The translations under genes were made by a program, and so were the position numbers. Positions 1 through 11,104 of a DNA stretch of 64,000 nucleotides are shown here, in pieces. Position 1 is the stretch's first letter. Every line of letters starts with the position of its first letter. The DNA comes from Acanthamoeba lenticulata (Eukaryota; Discosea; Longamoebia; Acanthamoebidae). The notes under the pieces are model-generated. The model was not told where the DNA came from, ran no database searches, and saw only the letters and a program-made list of their open reading frames with translations. Location: NCBI GenBank assembly GCA_002179805.1, contig NAVB01000021.1, positions 1 to 64,000 on the forward strand, written 5' to 3'.

Positions 1-547
1 AAAAGAAAGTAAGCCAAAGAAAGAGATGAAGTAGTGCAGGGTGGTGGGGGTCGTTGCCTGTCCTCCTTGCCCCACTCGTAGTTGCTCCAAATCTTTTCAA
101 AGACCTCTTTTCGTTGGCCTCGGGAGGGGTCAAGCCTGTTCATAGCGCACACATGATCAACATGTACAACTTTGTTGGCGGTTGAAGACAATGGTATGTG
201 CGGACGTACCTTTCGAGCTCCGCGAGGGCCTGCTGGAGCCTTCGCTCGGCGCGCTCCGCTCGCTCAGCGTTGTAGTCCTCACCGCTGGAGTGGTGGGCGA
301 GGAAGTGCCGCTCGCGCTCCACTTCTCGTTGAGCAGCGGCCACCTCATCTTCGGGTCCCAGGCCGGCACCATTTTTGTCCTCCAGGCGGTGCACGGCAGA
401 AAGGAGTTGTCCCATCTGCAGGCTTATGTTCATAAAGTAAAACAGGAGAACGACGTTCATAATGACTAGCCACAAAAGGCCAAGCGTCCATCCTTTTCGC
501 CACTGCATCTGTGTGAACACCTGCACGTTTCGAACAACGCCGGGCAT
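1..547 (-). CDS. single-pass membrane protein, 5' part only (possible methyltransferase)
   Basis: The gene runs off the left edge. Exon 1 (547 down to 210) starts at an ATG and encodes a short basic N-terminus, one membrane span at about residues 20-40 (LGLLWLVIMNVVLLFYF) and a charged, probably coiled-coil segment. It ends in a GTACGT donor at 209. The next exon starts after AACAG at 136 and keeps phase 2; it reads RLDPSRGQRKEVFEKIWSNY and then EWGKED. A phrase like this (F..I.....WG..) occurs near the start of some SAM-dependent methyltransferase domains, so a membrane-anchored methyltransferase is possible, but too little is present to be sure. Topology is probably type II (Lys/Arg before the span). 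The membrane segment is seen; the enzyme idea is inference. Confidence 0.5.
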
Positions 548-891
548 CTTGATGTTAGTGGCAACTAACGGCCTTCACCTTTTTGCCCACGTACCGGCAG
601 GAGAGAAGAAGAAGAAGAAGGGGGCGAGTGAGGCGGAAGAAAACAACTTTGGTGGGCAGGGACGTGGTCGTTGTGAACGTCAACGGGGTGGGGGAGTTAT
701 GTGGGGATTGATACCCATGTTTTTGTCGACAATTGGTCTTCGCTCACTATTTTTGTGCAATACTGTTTGTAAAACTGGCTAAGAAGAACCAGGAGATAGT
801 GCACCTGGTGACTAGTTGAAGGAGCATTTTAGTGTGGTTTAAAATGGTCAGGAAGACACAGGGATTGATCATATTTTTATGAACATGATCA
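548..891. other. intergenic, no gene seen
   Basis: This gap lies between the start of the left-edge gene and the stop codon of the receptor kinase, both on the minus strand. It holds a purine-rich patch (AAGAAGAAGAAGAAG near 607) and AT-rich stretches near 830-880. It should contain the promoter of the left-edge gene and the 3' UTR of the receptor. I see no conserved RNA or convincing ORF. Confidence 0.5.
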
Positions 892-3800
892 TCACACGGC
901 TTCTGCTGGCGGCTGCTGATCAGCATCGGCAGAGCCCAGTTGCTGGTGGAGGAACGCCACCACGCGCGCCATGGAGGGTCGTTTCTCGGGCCGCGCGTGC
1001 CAGCATTTGCGCATCAGCCGGGCCAGCGGCTCCGGGCAGACGGCGGGCACCGGCGGCCGGGCGCCGTCCAGCACGGCCAACGTCACGCCCACAAAGTCGC
1101 GCGAGTCGACGGCAGCGCCGCTGCCGCTGCCGTTGCCGCCCACGAAAATGGGCTGCGTGCGGCGCGTCACGACCTGCCAGAGGACGATGCCAAACGAGTA
1201 CAGGTCGGCGCGCTCATCGTACTGCTCGCCGCGAATGACCTCTGGCGCGGTCCAGCACGGCGTGCCGCAGCGGGTCATGGTGGTGTTGTTCTCCTCCTTG
1301 ATCCGCGCAAAGCCAAAGTCGGCCACCTTGCAGTTCCAGTTCTCGTCCACGAGCAGGTTGGAGGGCTTGACGTCGCGGTGGACGATCACCGGCCGCAGGG
1401 AGTGGAGGTAGTTGAGCCCCAGCGCGGCCGACAGGAGCAGCCGCAGCCGGCGGTGCCACGAGAGCCGCACGGTGCCGTCGGCCAGCACGTCCCGCAGGCT
1501 GCCGCGCCGCACAAACTCGGTCACGATGCACAGGTGAGGCTGCCGCACGCACGCGCCGATGAAGAGGACGATGTTGGGGTGGTGCAGCGCCGCGAGCAGG
1601 GCCACCTCGGCCCGGAACTCGAGCAGGCAGCGCTCGGTGAGCCGCTGCTGGAGGAACCGCTTGACCGCGACCTCGACCCCCTTCCAGCGGCCGCGGTACA
1701 CGACGCCGTACGAGCCAAGGCCGACCTGCGCGCCCAGCTGCAGCTCTCGGTGGTCGATCACCCAGCGGCACAGGTTGGCCGAGGCCAAGACCGCGTCCTC
1801 CATACGGAGCTGCGACCCCGCCGAGCCCAGGCTGTCGTCGCCCTCGTCCTGGCTCTCGCCTCCCCCGACGCAGCTGTCGCTGCTCGTGAGCCCGGTCGGT
1901 CCAGACTTAAGGTGGCTGCTGACGCGGCCGCGGTGGTGCCCGTCGAGGGCGTCGCTGTCGTGCAGCGGAGCCGCCACGCCGTGAAAGACGCGGCCCTTGA
2001 GGCCGGGCACCTTCAATTCGTACAGCAGCACCGAGCCGTGCCGCAGGCTGACCTTGCCCAGGCAGACGACGTCCCGGCGGAGCTCCTGGGCCAGGGTCCG
2101 CGCGCCCGTTTGCTGCGTCTGCTGCGCCGACGTCGAACCTGTGGCGGTCATCGTCGAGTGTGCCGTGGCCACGTCGGCCGCGTCCGAGGCAACCGCCGCG
2201 GCGAGGAGGCGTGCGTGGGCGCCCTGGGTCAGGACGATCTGGCCTCCGTGCGCCAGGGCCGTGATCCGGGCTGCCATGTCGACGACGGGCCCGGTGTAGC
2301 TCACGCGCTGCATCAGCGGGTGGCGCACAGTCTTGGCGGGCCCGAGGTGCACGCCCATCCGCACACGAAGGCCCCGGAACACCACGCTGGCGGGTCGGAG
2401 GGAAAGTGAGACACAACGAAAAGAACGAAAGCGGAAGAAGAGCGAAACACGAACCGGTCATCGGGGCCCCAGTCCACGGCGGCCGCGGGGTGTTGGAGGA
2501 GGGCCTCGGGCCAAGGGGCTTTGAGAAGGGCCAGCTGGACGTCGCTGCACCAGGCCAGCGCGTCGACGACATGGCCAAAGGCCAGGCAGAAGGCGCCCTC
2601 GCCGCTGCCGCCCCCGGCTTCATCCACGTCGGCGCCGTCATCGGCGTCAAAGTCTCCTTTGTACTGCTGCTGCTGCTGCTGATGGACGACCTCGTAGCCG
2701 TGGTGCCGGCCGAGCGCCTCGCGCAGGATCGCGTTGTGGAGAAGCGTCGCGTCGCGCATGGCCTCGGCGTCGTGCTCCCAGAGAGAGGCGGCGCGGGTGA
2801 CGTCCGCAAACACGATCGCCACGCTGTCGCCCTCTGGCGCCCCAGCCGCGCCCGCCTCCGCCGGCCGCCTGGCGCGGCGGCCGTCCGATGACAGCAGCGG
2901 TGAGGACAACGAGGACTTTGTGGCGCCGCCTCCGGCTGAGGCCGAGTCGGTATGCATGGAGGAAAGGCGCGTCATGATCTCGAGAAACGTCGGGCGCACG
3001 GCCGGGTCGACGTGCCACGCGCTCGTGATCAGCCCGACAAAGTCGTCCGGGCACAGTCCGGTCGTGTCGGCCGGCAGCGGCGGCCGGCGGCCGTCCCGGA
3101 GCACCGCCACCGCCACGCCCGGCGGGCTGCACGCGCAAGCGCGAGGGTCAGCTCAAGTCTCAAAGTCAAGGCCGAGAGGCAAGGCGGGGCCGAACCTGAG
3201 GCCGGGATAGGGCTGGTCGCGCGTGAGGAGCTCCCAGAGGATGATGCCAAAGGCGTAGACGTCGGCCTTGGCGTAGTCCACGTTGGGCGACTCGTCGAGG
3301 ACCTCGGGCGCCATCCACTGGATGCTGCCCACGACCCGGAAGCAGCCGCCGCCGCTTCCGCCGCCATGGTTGGGCGACGTCTTGCGCGAGGACGAGTGGT
3401 TGGCCTTGGACTCCTTGGAGGCCTTGAACTGGGTCAGCCCAAAGTCAGAGACCTTGAGGTTCCACTTGGAGTCGAGCAGGAGGTTGAGCGACTTGAGGTC
3501 GCGGTGGACGATGCCCGACGAGTGGAGGAAGTGCATCCCCTTGGAGGCCTGGTAGGCCATCTTGGCCTTCATCGCGAACGGCAGTTCCACGACCAGCTCG
3601 TTGTGGAGCAGCTGTTGTGTTGTGCGACAAGCGGGGGTCAGCGCGGCGGTCCACAGCGCAGGGCAGGGATGGGAAGCGGCGGCCGTACGTCGTAGAGGGA
3701 GCCCAGGGCCATGAACTCCATGACGATGCACATGCGGGGCGGCTTGGTCGACGCCGCCATGAAGAGCACCACGTTCGGGTGCCGCAGCGCCGTCATCACC

Positions 3801-6800
3801 CGCACCTGCCATGACAATTATTAGAATCATTATTTTAATCGTAAAATAGAAAATAAATTTTAAAGTTATAATTTTTCAAAAGAAATTGAAAGATACCTCG
3901 GATTTGAAGCTCTTCTCCATGTCCTTGGTGACCTTGTCGGCGGCGATGACCTTGACGGCCACCTCGGTGCCCTTCCACATGGCCTTGTGGACCTGCCCAA
4001 AGCCGCCCACGCCCAGCAGGCTGCCGATCTCGAGCTCATTGTAGTCGATCTCCCAGTCGTCGTTCACCCGACCCTCGCGCAGCCCGGCGGCGATCAGCGC
4101 CGCCAGCGCCACGCAGCAGGCCAGGACCGTCACCGGAAGCGCGACCGCTGCGAGCGTCCAACATCACCGTCATCATCGTCATCATCAGATCAGGCACGGG
4201 CCCGTCAAGAGAGAAGAAGAAGAAGAAGAAGGTGCGAACCGAGTGAGATGATCAGGGCCAGATTCGAGCCCGCGGCCTGCGCGCTGTCGGCGGCGTGCTC
4301 GCAGTACGGGCCGGCGCGCCCGGCCGCGCATACGCACACGTTGGCCATGCATGCCCCCGCGTCGGAGCACAGGCGGCCCTCGTGGATGCAGCCGTAGAGG
4401 TCGCTCACCGGCGCCCCGTCGCAGGTGAAGTTGGCCATCTGCTCGAGCAGCCGCTGGCGGAGCCCCGGCTGGCGCGAGGCCAGCACGAAGCCCTGCCTGT
4501 GGATTTGCGCAGAGGTTCAAGAGCGTCAGCGTGCGGGCAACGAGCCGGGCCTCATGGGGTTGTGGGCGGACCTATGGGCGATCTCCTGAGACTCGGCGCT
4601 GGTCTGGGTCCAGTAGAAAAAGGCCGCGAGCGAGCGCGCCTTGGAGCAGTCCTCCATGCGGCGGTTGAGGTAAATGAAGGACCCGAAGGTGGCCAGCGGC
4701 CAGCCGCCGCGGTCGGCCCCGCGGAGCAAGATCCCGCCATAGACCGGCTCGACCCCTCTGGCCGCCGCGTCGGCGAAATAGGCGTCGACGGCCACCTGGA
4801 GCGACGTCGTGTTGGCCCGGACCACCGTCACCGCAGACGATGCCCCATCGCCGGTCCGCAGGGCCAGGCTGGCCGCTTTCAGGGCTGGCGTCTGCGATCA
4901 CCGGTCAGCGGGCGTCAGCACATTGTCTTATGCAGGGCGCTGGGCTGCGCGTACGAGGAGGATGTCGTTGCGGTTGACAAAGGCAAAGCTGTAGTTGGTG
5001 GCCACGAGAGCCGCGGACAGGTCTGCTTGGGCGTCGACCACGACGGCGGCACCCGAGCGGTTGTCGGCCGTGATGGGCAGGTCGGCCTGCAATGTGGCCC
5101 CGACGCGCGCGTCAAAGGCCGGGACCGTGGCGCTGAGCGCGGTGGTCGCCAGCAGCGTGATGGCCGACTGAACGGACAGGTTCACCACACGGATGGCCTG
5201 CGCGGGCAGCCGGGCGGCGACCTCGTCCACATTCAGCGCGCGGATGCGCTCGTCGTCCCACATCGTGATCTCCCTGCGGCCCTCCGCGATGAGCTTCCGC
5301 CGGCGGATAAAACGGGGTCCGTTGAGAACTGCGCAGTACCCAAGATAGATGGCGGCGATGGTCTCAAAGTCAAGCACCAGCTCCAGCCCCTCGAGCTCGC
5401 GCACGTTGTATCCTGTGGCGCAAGATTTATCATAAATATATTAAATTTGAGATCAAAAAAGTTCATAATTTATAAATAATAAGAAATGTTTTTTAAAACA
5501 TAAAGCAAATGAGATACCAGGAACGATGGCGTAGACGATGGCCGGCAGCATGGCCGCGTCGGGGATGGCCTGGTACCACTCGGGCTCGAGTCCGGTGCTG
5601 GTCGTGCCAAACTGCTCGTCCATGGTGGCGAGCTGACGCTTGGCCTGGAGCGACGTGGACGCGAAATACTTGAAGCTGGCCTCGGCCGTCGAGAAGGCCA
5701 CCGCCCACGCCGTGTAGATGGACAGTGGCGGGCCCGTGCCGATGAGGTACTCTGTGCTCGACAGTTTCGCGCCGGCGCACTCGACCTTCTCGAACTGGTC
5801 GATCACGTTCTTCCGTAGACTCACGTCGATCGGCACTCCGGCGTGGGCGATCACCAACTCGGACGCCCTAAGTTGCATATATATATTAAGTAAAATAAAT
5901 GTAAACTCAAAATAAAACGATTAAAATCCCATAAATGAATTTACGATATTATTGTAAAAAATGATTAAAAAATAAATTTAAATAAAACGATTAAAAATAT
6001 TTCCCACAGAAATATGAATTTTACGATATTATTGTTAAAAATGATAATAAATACTAAAAGCGTACTCGTCATTGGTGAGTGTCCAGGCAAGGAAGCGGAT
6101 CAGCTCAGCGGCGTTGATGCAGGCCGAAGCCGGGAGGCTCCGATTGAAGCACATGAAGGTGAGATAAGGCAGCGGCCACGAGTCGTTGCCCAGGGCGTCG
6201 ATCATGTCAATGTACAGATCACCCTCGCTGATGTTGGCCGCGAACTGGTTCATGGCCGCTTGCACCGACTGCACGCTGGGCGCCACGACGCGGCCGGCTC
6301 GGTTGATCAGGTTGACCCAGGGCACGTTGAACGTCGAGCAGTCGCTATGCCGCAGGAACGTCATGCTGTTCTCGTGCGCTTTCAGCCACGCGACACGATC
6401 CAAGGAGCGGGTCCCGGCGTTGAAGGAGCGATTGGCGCGGGCCGGCGGCATAAGGGTGAACGAGCCCTCGGCGGCGTCGAGCTCCGCTTCGAAGCGCTTG
6501 CTGAAGGTGGACATGGCCACCAAGAACACCTTTTGCAGAGTGAAGTCGTTGTTGATGCTGTAGCCGAGGAGGATGGGCGCCGCAGGTAGCTTGGCGGCGA
6601 CCTCGGGCGGGTTGGTGGCCTGAATGCGCGAGTCATTCCACATGACGATGTCGCCTGCCCAGATGTCCGCGAGAGTTTGCCTATCCAACACCTGAAGTAG
6701 GAGCAGATGGTCAGCTCCAAAGTTTGAAAGGAGAGACCTACGCGGGCGCGGCGGGGCAGCACCAAGAAGGGATCAGAAGCGGAAAGGTTCTGCAGGTTGT

Positions 6801-7288
6801 AGGCCACCACCATCGCTTGGCTGAACAGCGGGAGCTGGATAAAGCTGGAGCTCACGGCGGCCACACCACGATTCGTGCCCACAAAGTCCTGCCCGATGGC
6901 CATAAGAAAAAGAACACAGGGCTAGACAAACGCACCACTGCTCCCTTTTGATAATCCAACAGGCCTTGGCCCACTGTCGGCACTGAAATCCCCTGATTAT
7001 AAAAGATGCTGGCAGAAGGATCAGAATTAAAGGCCTTTTTTCACTCCCCCCCCCCCAATCGAGCGGGCAGCTGAGCGGTCACCTCACGTCATCGCGTGTG
7101 TATCGATAGGCTTGGGCCCAGGCGTCGAGTACTGCTTGAGCGTGCCCTGTCCCCGCCCCGTAAAGCTGCACGCTCGTCGCTCCGGCTGCGCGTACAGAAC
7201 ACTTGGCGTGAGTGAGCGGCGCGTCGACAAGTTGTTTGCACGTACCATAGCCAAGGACCAACAACACAAGCAACAAACAAGTCTGCAT
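892..7288 (-). CDS. receptor with two PstS-like domains, EGF-like segment, two TKL kinases and a cyclase domain between them
   Basis: A spliced gene of at least a dozen exons, about 1,750 residues. The start at 7288 gives the signal peptide MQTCLLLVLLVLG; intron 1 joins TAT-G to CC, giving GYAGATSVQLYGAGTG, a PstS-like opening. Two tandem phosphate-binding-protein-like domains follow (about 7200-6065 and 5870-4570; TLADIWAGDIVMWND is typical), then a Cys-rich EGF-like segment (4420-4270), a membrane span (about 4140-4080), TKL kinase 1 (4050-2950: GVGGFGQV, VAVK, HRDLKSLN, DFG, APE), a class III cyclase domain (2860-1990) and TKL kinase 2 (1765-900: GLGSYGVVY, VAVK, HRDVKPSN, DFG, APE). Both kinases keep every catalytic motif; the cyclase does not (see findings). 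The likely role is a surface chemosensor. Cyclase-kinase receptors are known in Acanthamoeba; the ligand is unknown. Three introns (about 3820-3896, 5405-5515, 5873-6063) are AT-rich, unlike the rest. Confidence 0.85.
5911..6044. repeat. AT-rich direct duplication inside an intron
   Basis: Two imperfect copies of a 55-65 base AT-rich unit lie in tandem at 5911-5966 and 5981-6044. Each begins AATAAAACGATTAAAA and ends with ACGATATTATTGT followed by AAAAATGAT. They sit within the intron that separates the two PstS-like domains of the receptor gene. Confidence 0.75.
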
Positions 7289-8468
7289 GGCAAGCAACAA
7301 GCAAGTTAACTGACCTGCCCTCACAGGTTCGCAGGTCTGTGGGACCGTGATCACGTTCTTGCTTGCGTTTCAAGAAGAAGCCACGCCCAGACAGACAGTG
7401 AAAAGCGACGTTTAACACCAGGCTAAAGATAGCCGGGCCAACAACGCTCAACCCAAGCCGGCTGAGGCTGAGCTCAGGCTTGTGGTGAACCGGTTGGTCA
7501 CCCTGTTGAGTAGAGCTGTCTTCCAGAACGCGCGGAACACCCCCAGGCCTGAGCACAAGCGGTAAAGGAAGGGCCAGTTGACCCGTTGAGCAGGAGAGCG
7601 TGCAGCTCCCGCAAAGGTGATGTGTCAGTGTCAAAACAGCGACTCACCACGCGAGCTCTGACATGGACGACAGACATCAAGTGAAAACAGGAACCCGGAA
7701 GAACAAGCCTTCTCAATACTTCTCTTTGGCCTACAGGCCGCGATGACGCAAAAACGGGCTGGGGTGGGATGCCGGGTTGGCCGAGAGGCCGGGTCGGACA
7801 GGCACAGGGCGCTGGAGCAGCTGACAAACCGCCATGATGGCCTCGCGCATCATGGCCTCGTTGCTGTCTTCTTCCAGCGTCTGGTCATCTTGGTCAAGCG
7901 GTTGCTGGCTTGTTGCGGTATTCTGCTCCGTCGTACAGCACCGTGGCGCCTCTCGGGTGGGCAGTTGGTCACGAGAGTTGAGTAGAAAGCCAACGCGCAG
8001 GCGTTTGTCGACGTCACTGGACATGAAGAGAGACTACTGCTCCTCCAAGGAAGTGTGGTGCAACTGATTGGTGTCCTTCCGTTTGAGTGCGGCTTTTACA
8101 CTCTTCTTCAGGAAGTTCAAAGAGCAGTGTAATCAGCACACACGTGCACGGCGGTGCCTAGAACAGTCGTGCAACTGGGTTGCCGTTTCTTCTTTTACGA
8201 GTGCTTGGCCGTCATGGTTGCAACATGGGTTGATCCGATTGGCGAGAGAAACTGCCAACGGAACATCACATCACCGTCCTCTCGGTAACGATGATGCAGC
8301 AAGGAAGAAAGAAGAAGCACTTGGTAGCCACTTTATGTACATCGATCGATGGCTGAGCCACGAGGCGCGGAGCGACTAGGCGATACAAAGCTTGCCTTTG
8401 CTGTGGTATGTTTGGTCCGGATCGGGGGTGAACGTTCAGGCAGCTTTCGTCACCAACGAACATCCTCC
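7289..8468. other. gene-poor stretch between receptor and GNA1
   Basis: About 1.2 kb between the receptor start and the GNA1 stop, both on the minus strand. It must hold the receptor promoter and the GNA1 3' UTR. The only plausible coding stretch is the small minus-strand frame at 7731-8024, listed separately. No repeat or RNA gene was recognised. Confidence 0.4.
7731..8024 (-). CDS. small hypothetical protein (97 aa)
   Basis: An uninterrupted frame starting MSSDVDKRLRVGFLLNSRDQ. The second half has an acidic, probably helical patch (EEDSNEAMMREAIMAVCQLL) followed by a Pro-rich tail. I do not recognise a family. Support is weak: it lacks a visible domain and could be one exon of a larger gene or a chance frame in GC-rich DNA. 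It lies in the same orientation as its neighbours with ample room for its own promoter. Confidence 0.3.
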   Translation of the reverse strand: MSSDVDKRLRVGFLLNSRDQLPTREAPRCCTTEQNTATSQQPLDQDDQTLEEDSNEAMMREAIMAVCQLLQRPVPVRPGLSANPASHPSPFLRHRGL

Positions 8469-9321
8469 TCAGAGCGCGGCCTTTTTCTGGGGGATGTAGC
8501 ATACCATTTGTACCTCCCTGTGGCCACATCGTCGAAAAGGTTAACGTCCAACCCCATGTGGGGAGGCTAGGGCTCAACAAGGGGAGAGGCACGTACTTCT
8601 TCTTGAAGCCGGTACGCTCGTAGAACGGTACATTCTTTTCGGAGCAGTCGAGGATGATCTTGTAGCAGCCCAACCTTTCACCAATGTCTCTCAGATGCTG
8701 GATGAGCCTAGATCACCGTTGTGAGTGTGAGGTGTTGCATGTACAGGTGGGTTGCGCTCTGAGCAAACGAGCAATGTAACGCCCGCGCACTGCACGTACT
8801 TGAGGCCCAGGTTCTTGCCCCTGTACGTGGAATCCACCACAACGTCTTCAATGTGCCCACACTGTGTGTGAGGGAGATAGGTCAACACAACACTCTTTGT
8901 GGGTGCGCCACGCACAAAGGAACAGGGGAAGCTGGGGAAAGCCAAGTACCGAGCCGCAGTCGTGAATGATCTTCTTCTCCACGACGAGCGTGGCACAGCC
9001 AGCAATCTGTCTCTTGGCCAGGTCTTCGCACACAACAACAAAGTAGGTGTCCTCCTGCTGCTTAAACTCATTGAAACGACGCTCGAACTGGTCCTTGGTG
9101 ACATTGCCCACTTCGGTCAGCTGCCCCAAGACACGGCAGATCCCTTTGTTTGGGCCTTAAAATCAGCCTTCAAAACAAAAGAAATAAAAAAACGGATTGA
9201 ATCAACAGCCTTCATCCGGTGAAAAGGCACCTTTTTCGTAGTCGCTACGCTCGAGCAGGCGAAAAACGAATTCGCCGTCTTGAACGGGACGCAGCACGCT
9301 GGCGGTAGAATTTGTTTGCAT
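8469..9321 (-). CDS. GNA1: glucosamine-6-phosphate N-acetyltransferase
   Basis: Makes N-acetylglucosamine-6-phosphate from glucosamine-6-phosphate and acetyl-CoA, a step of the UDP-GlcNAc pathway in the cytosol. Five exons (9321-9231, 9143-8950, 8861-8800, 8707-8597, 8517-8469) add to 507 nt, giving 168 residues, close to the usual 150-185. Visible motifs: LLERSDYEKG near the N-terminus, GHIEDVVVDSTYRGKNLG (the GNAT acetyl-CoA loop), KIILDCSEKNVPFYERTGF, and the C-terminal strand EVQMVCYI typical of this family. The start MQTNSTAS was chosen because longer in-frame starts add no conserved sequence. The last exon is only 16 codons and would be missed without splicing. Adjacent genes are functionally unrelated. 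Confidence 0.9.
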
Positions 9322-10255
9322 TGATGGTTTGGTACTCGGTGTAGAATGATTTAGAAGCCAATTTGTTCGCAAAAGGCTCACTCTACTCGCACCGCTACGT
9401 GGTGTGGCCACACCAAATGGGCACAAAATCTTGCTCCACCTGCGGGTCGGTCAAGTAGATTTCCTTAGCTCTCTGTGCTGCCGACACGGCTGTGCGCGAC
9501 AACCCCCGAGGGCGGCGGTTCGAGAGAAGGCACTCAGGGGTTTGGAAGGAAGCTGCATAGGGTTGCTAGATAGCAAGTATCTTACGCGGCACCAGATCGC
9601 CACGCGACGAGACAGCTTGTGACGAGCAACTTGTACAGGGAAGAGGTCGTCCGCGCGACTACCGCGGCGCTGGAGCGGCGGTCAAGGTGACGAGAAGCGA
9701 GGGCGCTCCAAGCACGCAAAGCGCGGATAAAATAGCCGCGGTCTGTTCGCGCTGGAATCATGTGACCTGCGGCTCCCGTCCAGTGGGCGACGAGCACGCA
9801 ACTGTGTTGGGTGTGGAGGAGCAGCCGGGGTGAAGCTGGTCGCGAAAAGGTGCGTGTCGAGCTACCCCGTGCCCAAACAGGGCGCACCGCAGTCCCGAGA
9901 AACACGCCAATAGCAAGACAAGGCCACGCAAGAACGCCTCAGACCGACGTTGTCAGGCCGCTTTTAGGTCAATCCGTTGCCTCCGACTTTGCCTAACGAG
10001 TGCTTGGTCTGGGTCCGTCTACACCACCCGGATCCTGATGCAAGGTGACATCCCCCACAAGCAGACCTGTCAATGGTCACGATTTTTGCCGAGGCCAGGT
10101 GCTACCCGGTCCGGACACGCACCACAGATAAAAGCCCAGCGGCTAGAGCAGCGCAATTCAACAACACACCAAGCGCCGCAACAAGTGCCCTCCAAGCTTG
10201 GCAAGCACAGACACACACAACCTCCCTTAGCAAGCCACCGACCCACAAACAAACA
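9322..10255. other. long divergent promoter region
   Basis: About 0.93 kb between GNA1 (leftward) and the homeobox gene (rightward). No conserved frame or RNA was recognised. A TATA-like AGATAAAAGCC at about 10134-10144 lies about 115 bases before the homeobox start codon, a reasonable place for its core promoter and 5' UTR. The 5' UTR is rich in CA and CAA. Confidence 0.45.
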
Positions 10256-11104
10256 ATGATCTCCATAGCAGACCTTCTCGCCAGCTCGGCAAACGACCAC
10301 AGCCTCGACGACTTTTTCGTTTCACGACCTTCTTCCTCTTCTTCTTCAAGGCTTACTACAGCAGCCCAGTCCCGCATGGCAGTGCAGAACCTCTTGCAAG
10401 AGGGTTTTGACTGGGACACGCCAAGGCAGCAAACCTCCACCTCATCGCCGAGCTCTTCTGTGCCTTCGTCGCCGTCCTATTACTCCGCGTGCTCATCGCC
10501 CTCATCGCCGGGTCTGAGCTACACCAGCACCGACACGGCGAGCCCAGCCAAGACCTCGCTTTCCTTCATCCTGAACGACACGGAGGACAACCTCACCTTT
10601 GGCGTTGCGCCGTCCTCACCGTCGACCGTCTCCTGCGACGCGATCGAATCGCCGTCAACAAACGCCGCCAAGAGGAAGCGAGCGCCGTCGCCGTCGACCA
10701 ACACCTCGGCCGTTGAGACGGGCAACAAGCGAGCGAAGGTGTCCACTGCAACGGCCTCATCGACCAGCAGCACAGCTGCGGCGGGTGTCGCCAGCTACTC
10801 AGCCGTGGCTCTCCTGACTGAGAGCCAGCGCGCGACGCTCGAGGCCAAGTTCGCGCTCGACCCGCTTCCTGACGCGGGTGCCAAGCTGCGCCTCTCGCAA
10901 GAGCTCGGCGTGCCACTCAAGAGTGTGCAGCAGTGGTTCCAGAACCATCGCTCCAAGCTTCGCAAGCGGGAGAAGAAGCGCATTGCCCGTGCCGAGGCCG
11001 CCCGACGGGCTGCCCTCACCAAGCCGCGCTTCATCTTCCACAACATGAAGGCCAAGGCCCAAGAGAACGGCTTCCTCCAGCAGTTTGTCGTTGACACGCA
11101 CTGA
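10256..11104 (+). CDS. homeobox transcription factor
   Basis: A single-exon gene of 282 residues starting MISIADLLASSAND, preceded by AAACAAACA, a good eukaryotic start context. The first 170 residues are Ser/Thr/Pro-rich and probably disordered, with a basic patch (AAKRKRAPS) resembling a nuclear localisation signal and a second (NKRAKV). A homeodomain follows at about residues 180-240: LTESQRATLEAKFALDPLPD is helix 1 and loop, and helix 3 carries SVQQWFQNHRSKLRKREKKR with the invariant W48, F49, N51 and R53. The closing segment is basic. It should bind DNA in the nucleus; targets are unknown. Frames on the opposite strand here are shadows of the same codon bias. Confidence 0.88.
   Translation: MISIADLLASSANDHSLDDFFVSRPSSSSSSRLTTAAQSRMAVQNLLQEGFDWDTPRQQTSTSSPSSSVPSSPSYYSACSSPSSPGLSYTSTDTASPAKTSLSFILNDTEDNLTFGVAPSSPSTVSCDAIESPSTNAAKRKRAPSPSTNTSAVETGNKRAKVSTATASSTSSTAAAGVASYSAVALLTESQRATLEAKFALDPLPDAGAKLRLSQELGVPLKSVQQWFQNHRSKLRKREKKRIARAEAARRAALTKPRFIFHNMKAKAQENGFLQQFVVDTH

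Noticed and set aside
940..2409. 489-residue plus-strand frame opposite the receptor kinase
   Set aside because: It is the GC-biased mirror of the kinase and cyclase exons, rich in Arg, Ala, Gln and Val without any domain, while the minus strand reads clear kinase motifs.
4295..5479. 394-residue plus-strand frame over the receptor ectodomain
   Set aside because: It crosses introns of the receptor and has no domain; the minus strand carries PstS-like and EGF-like sequence.
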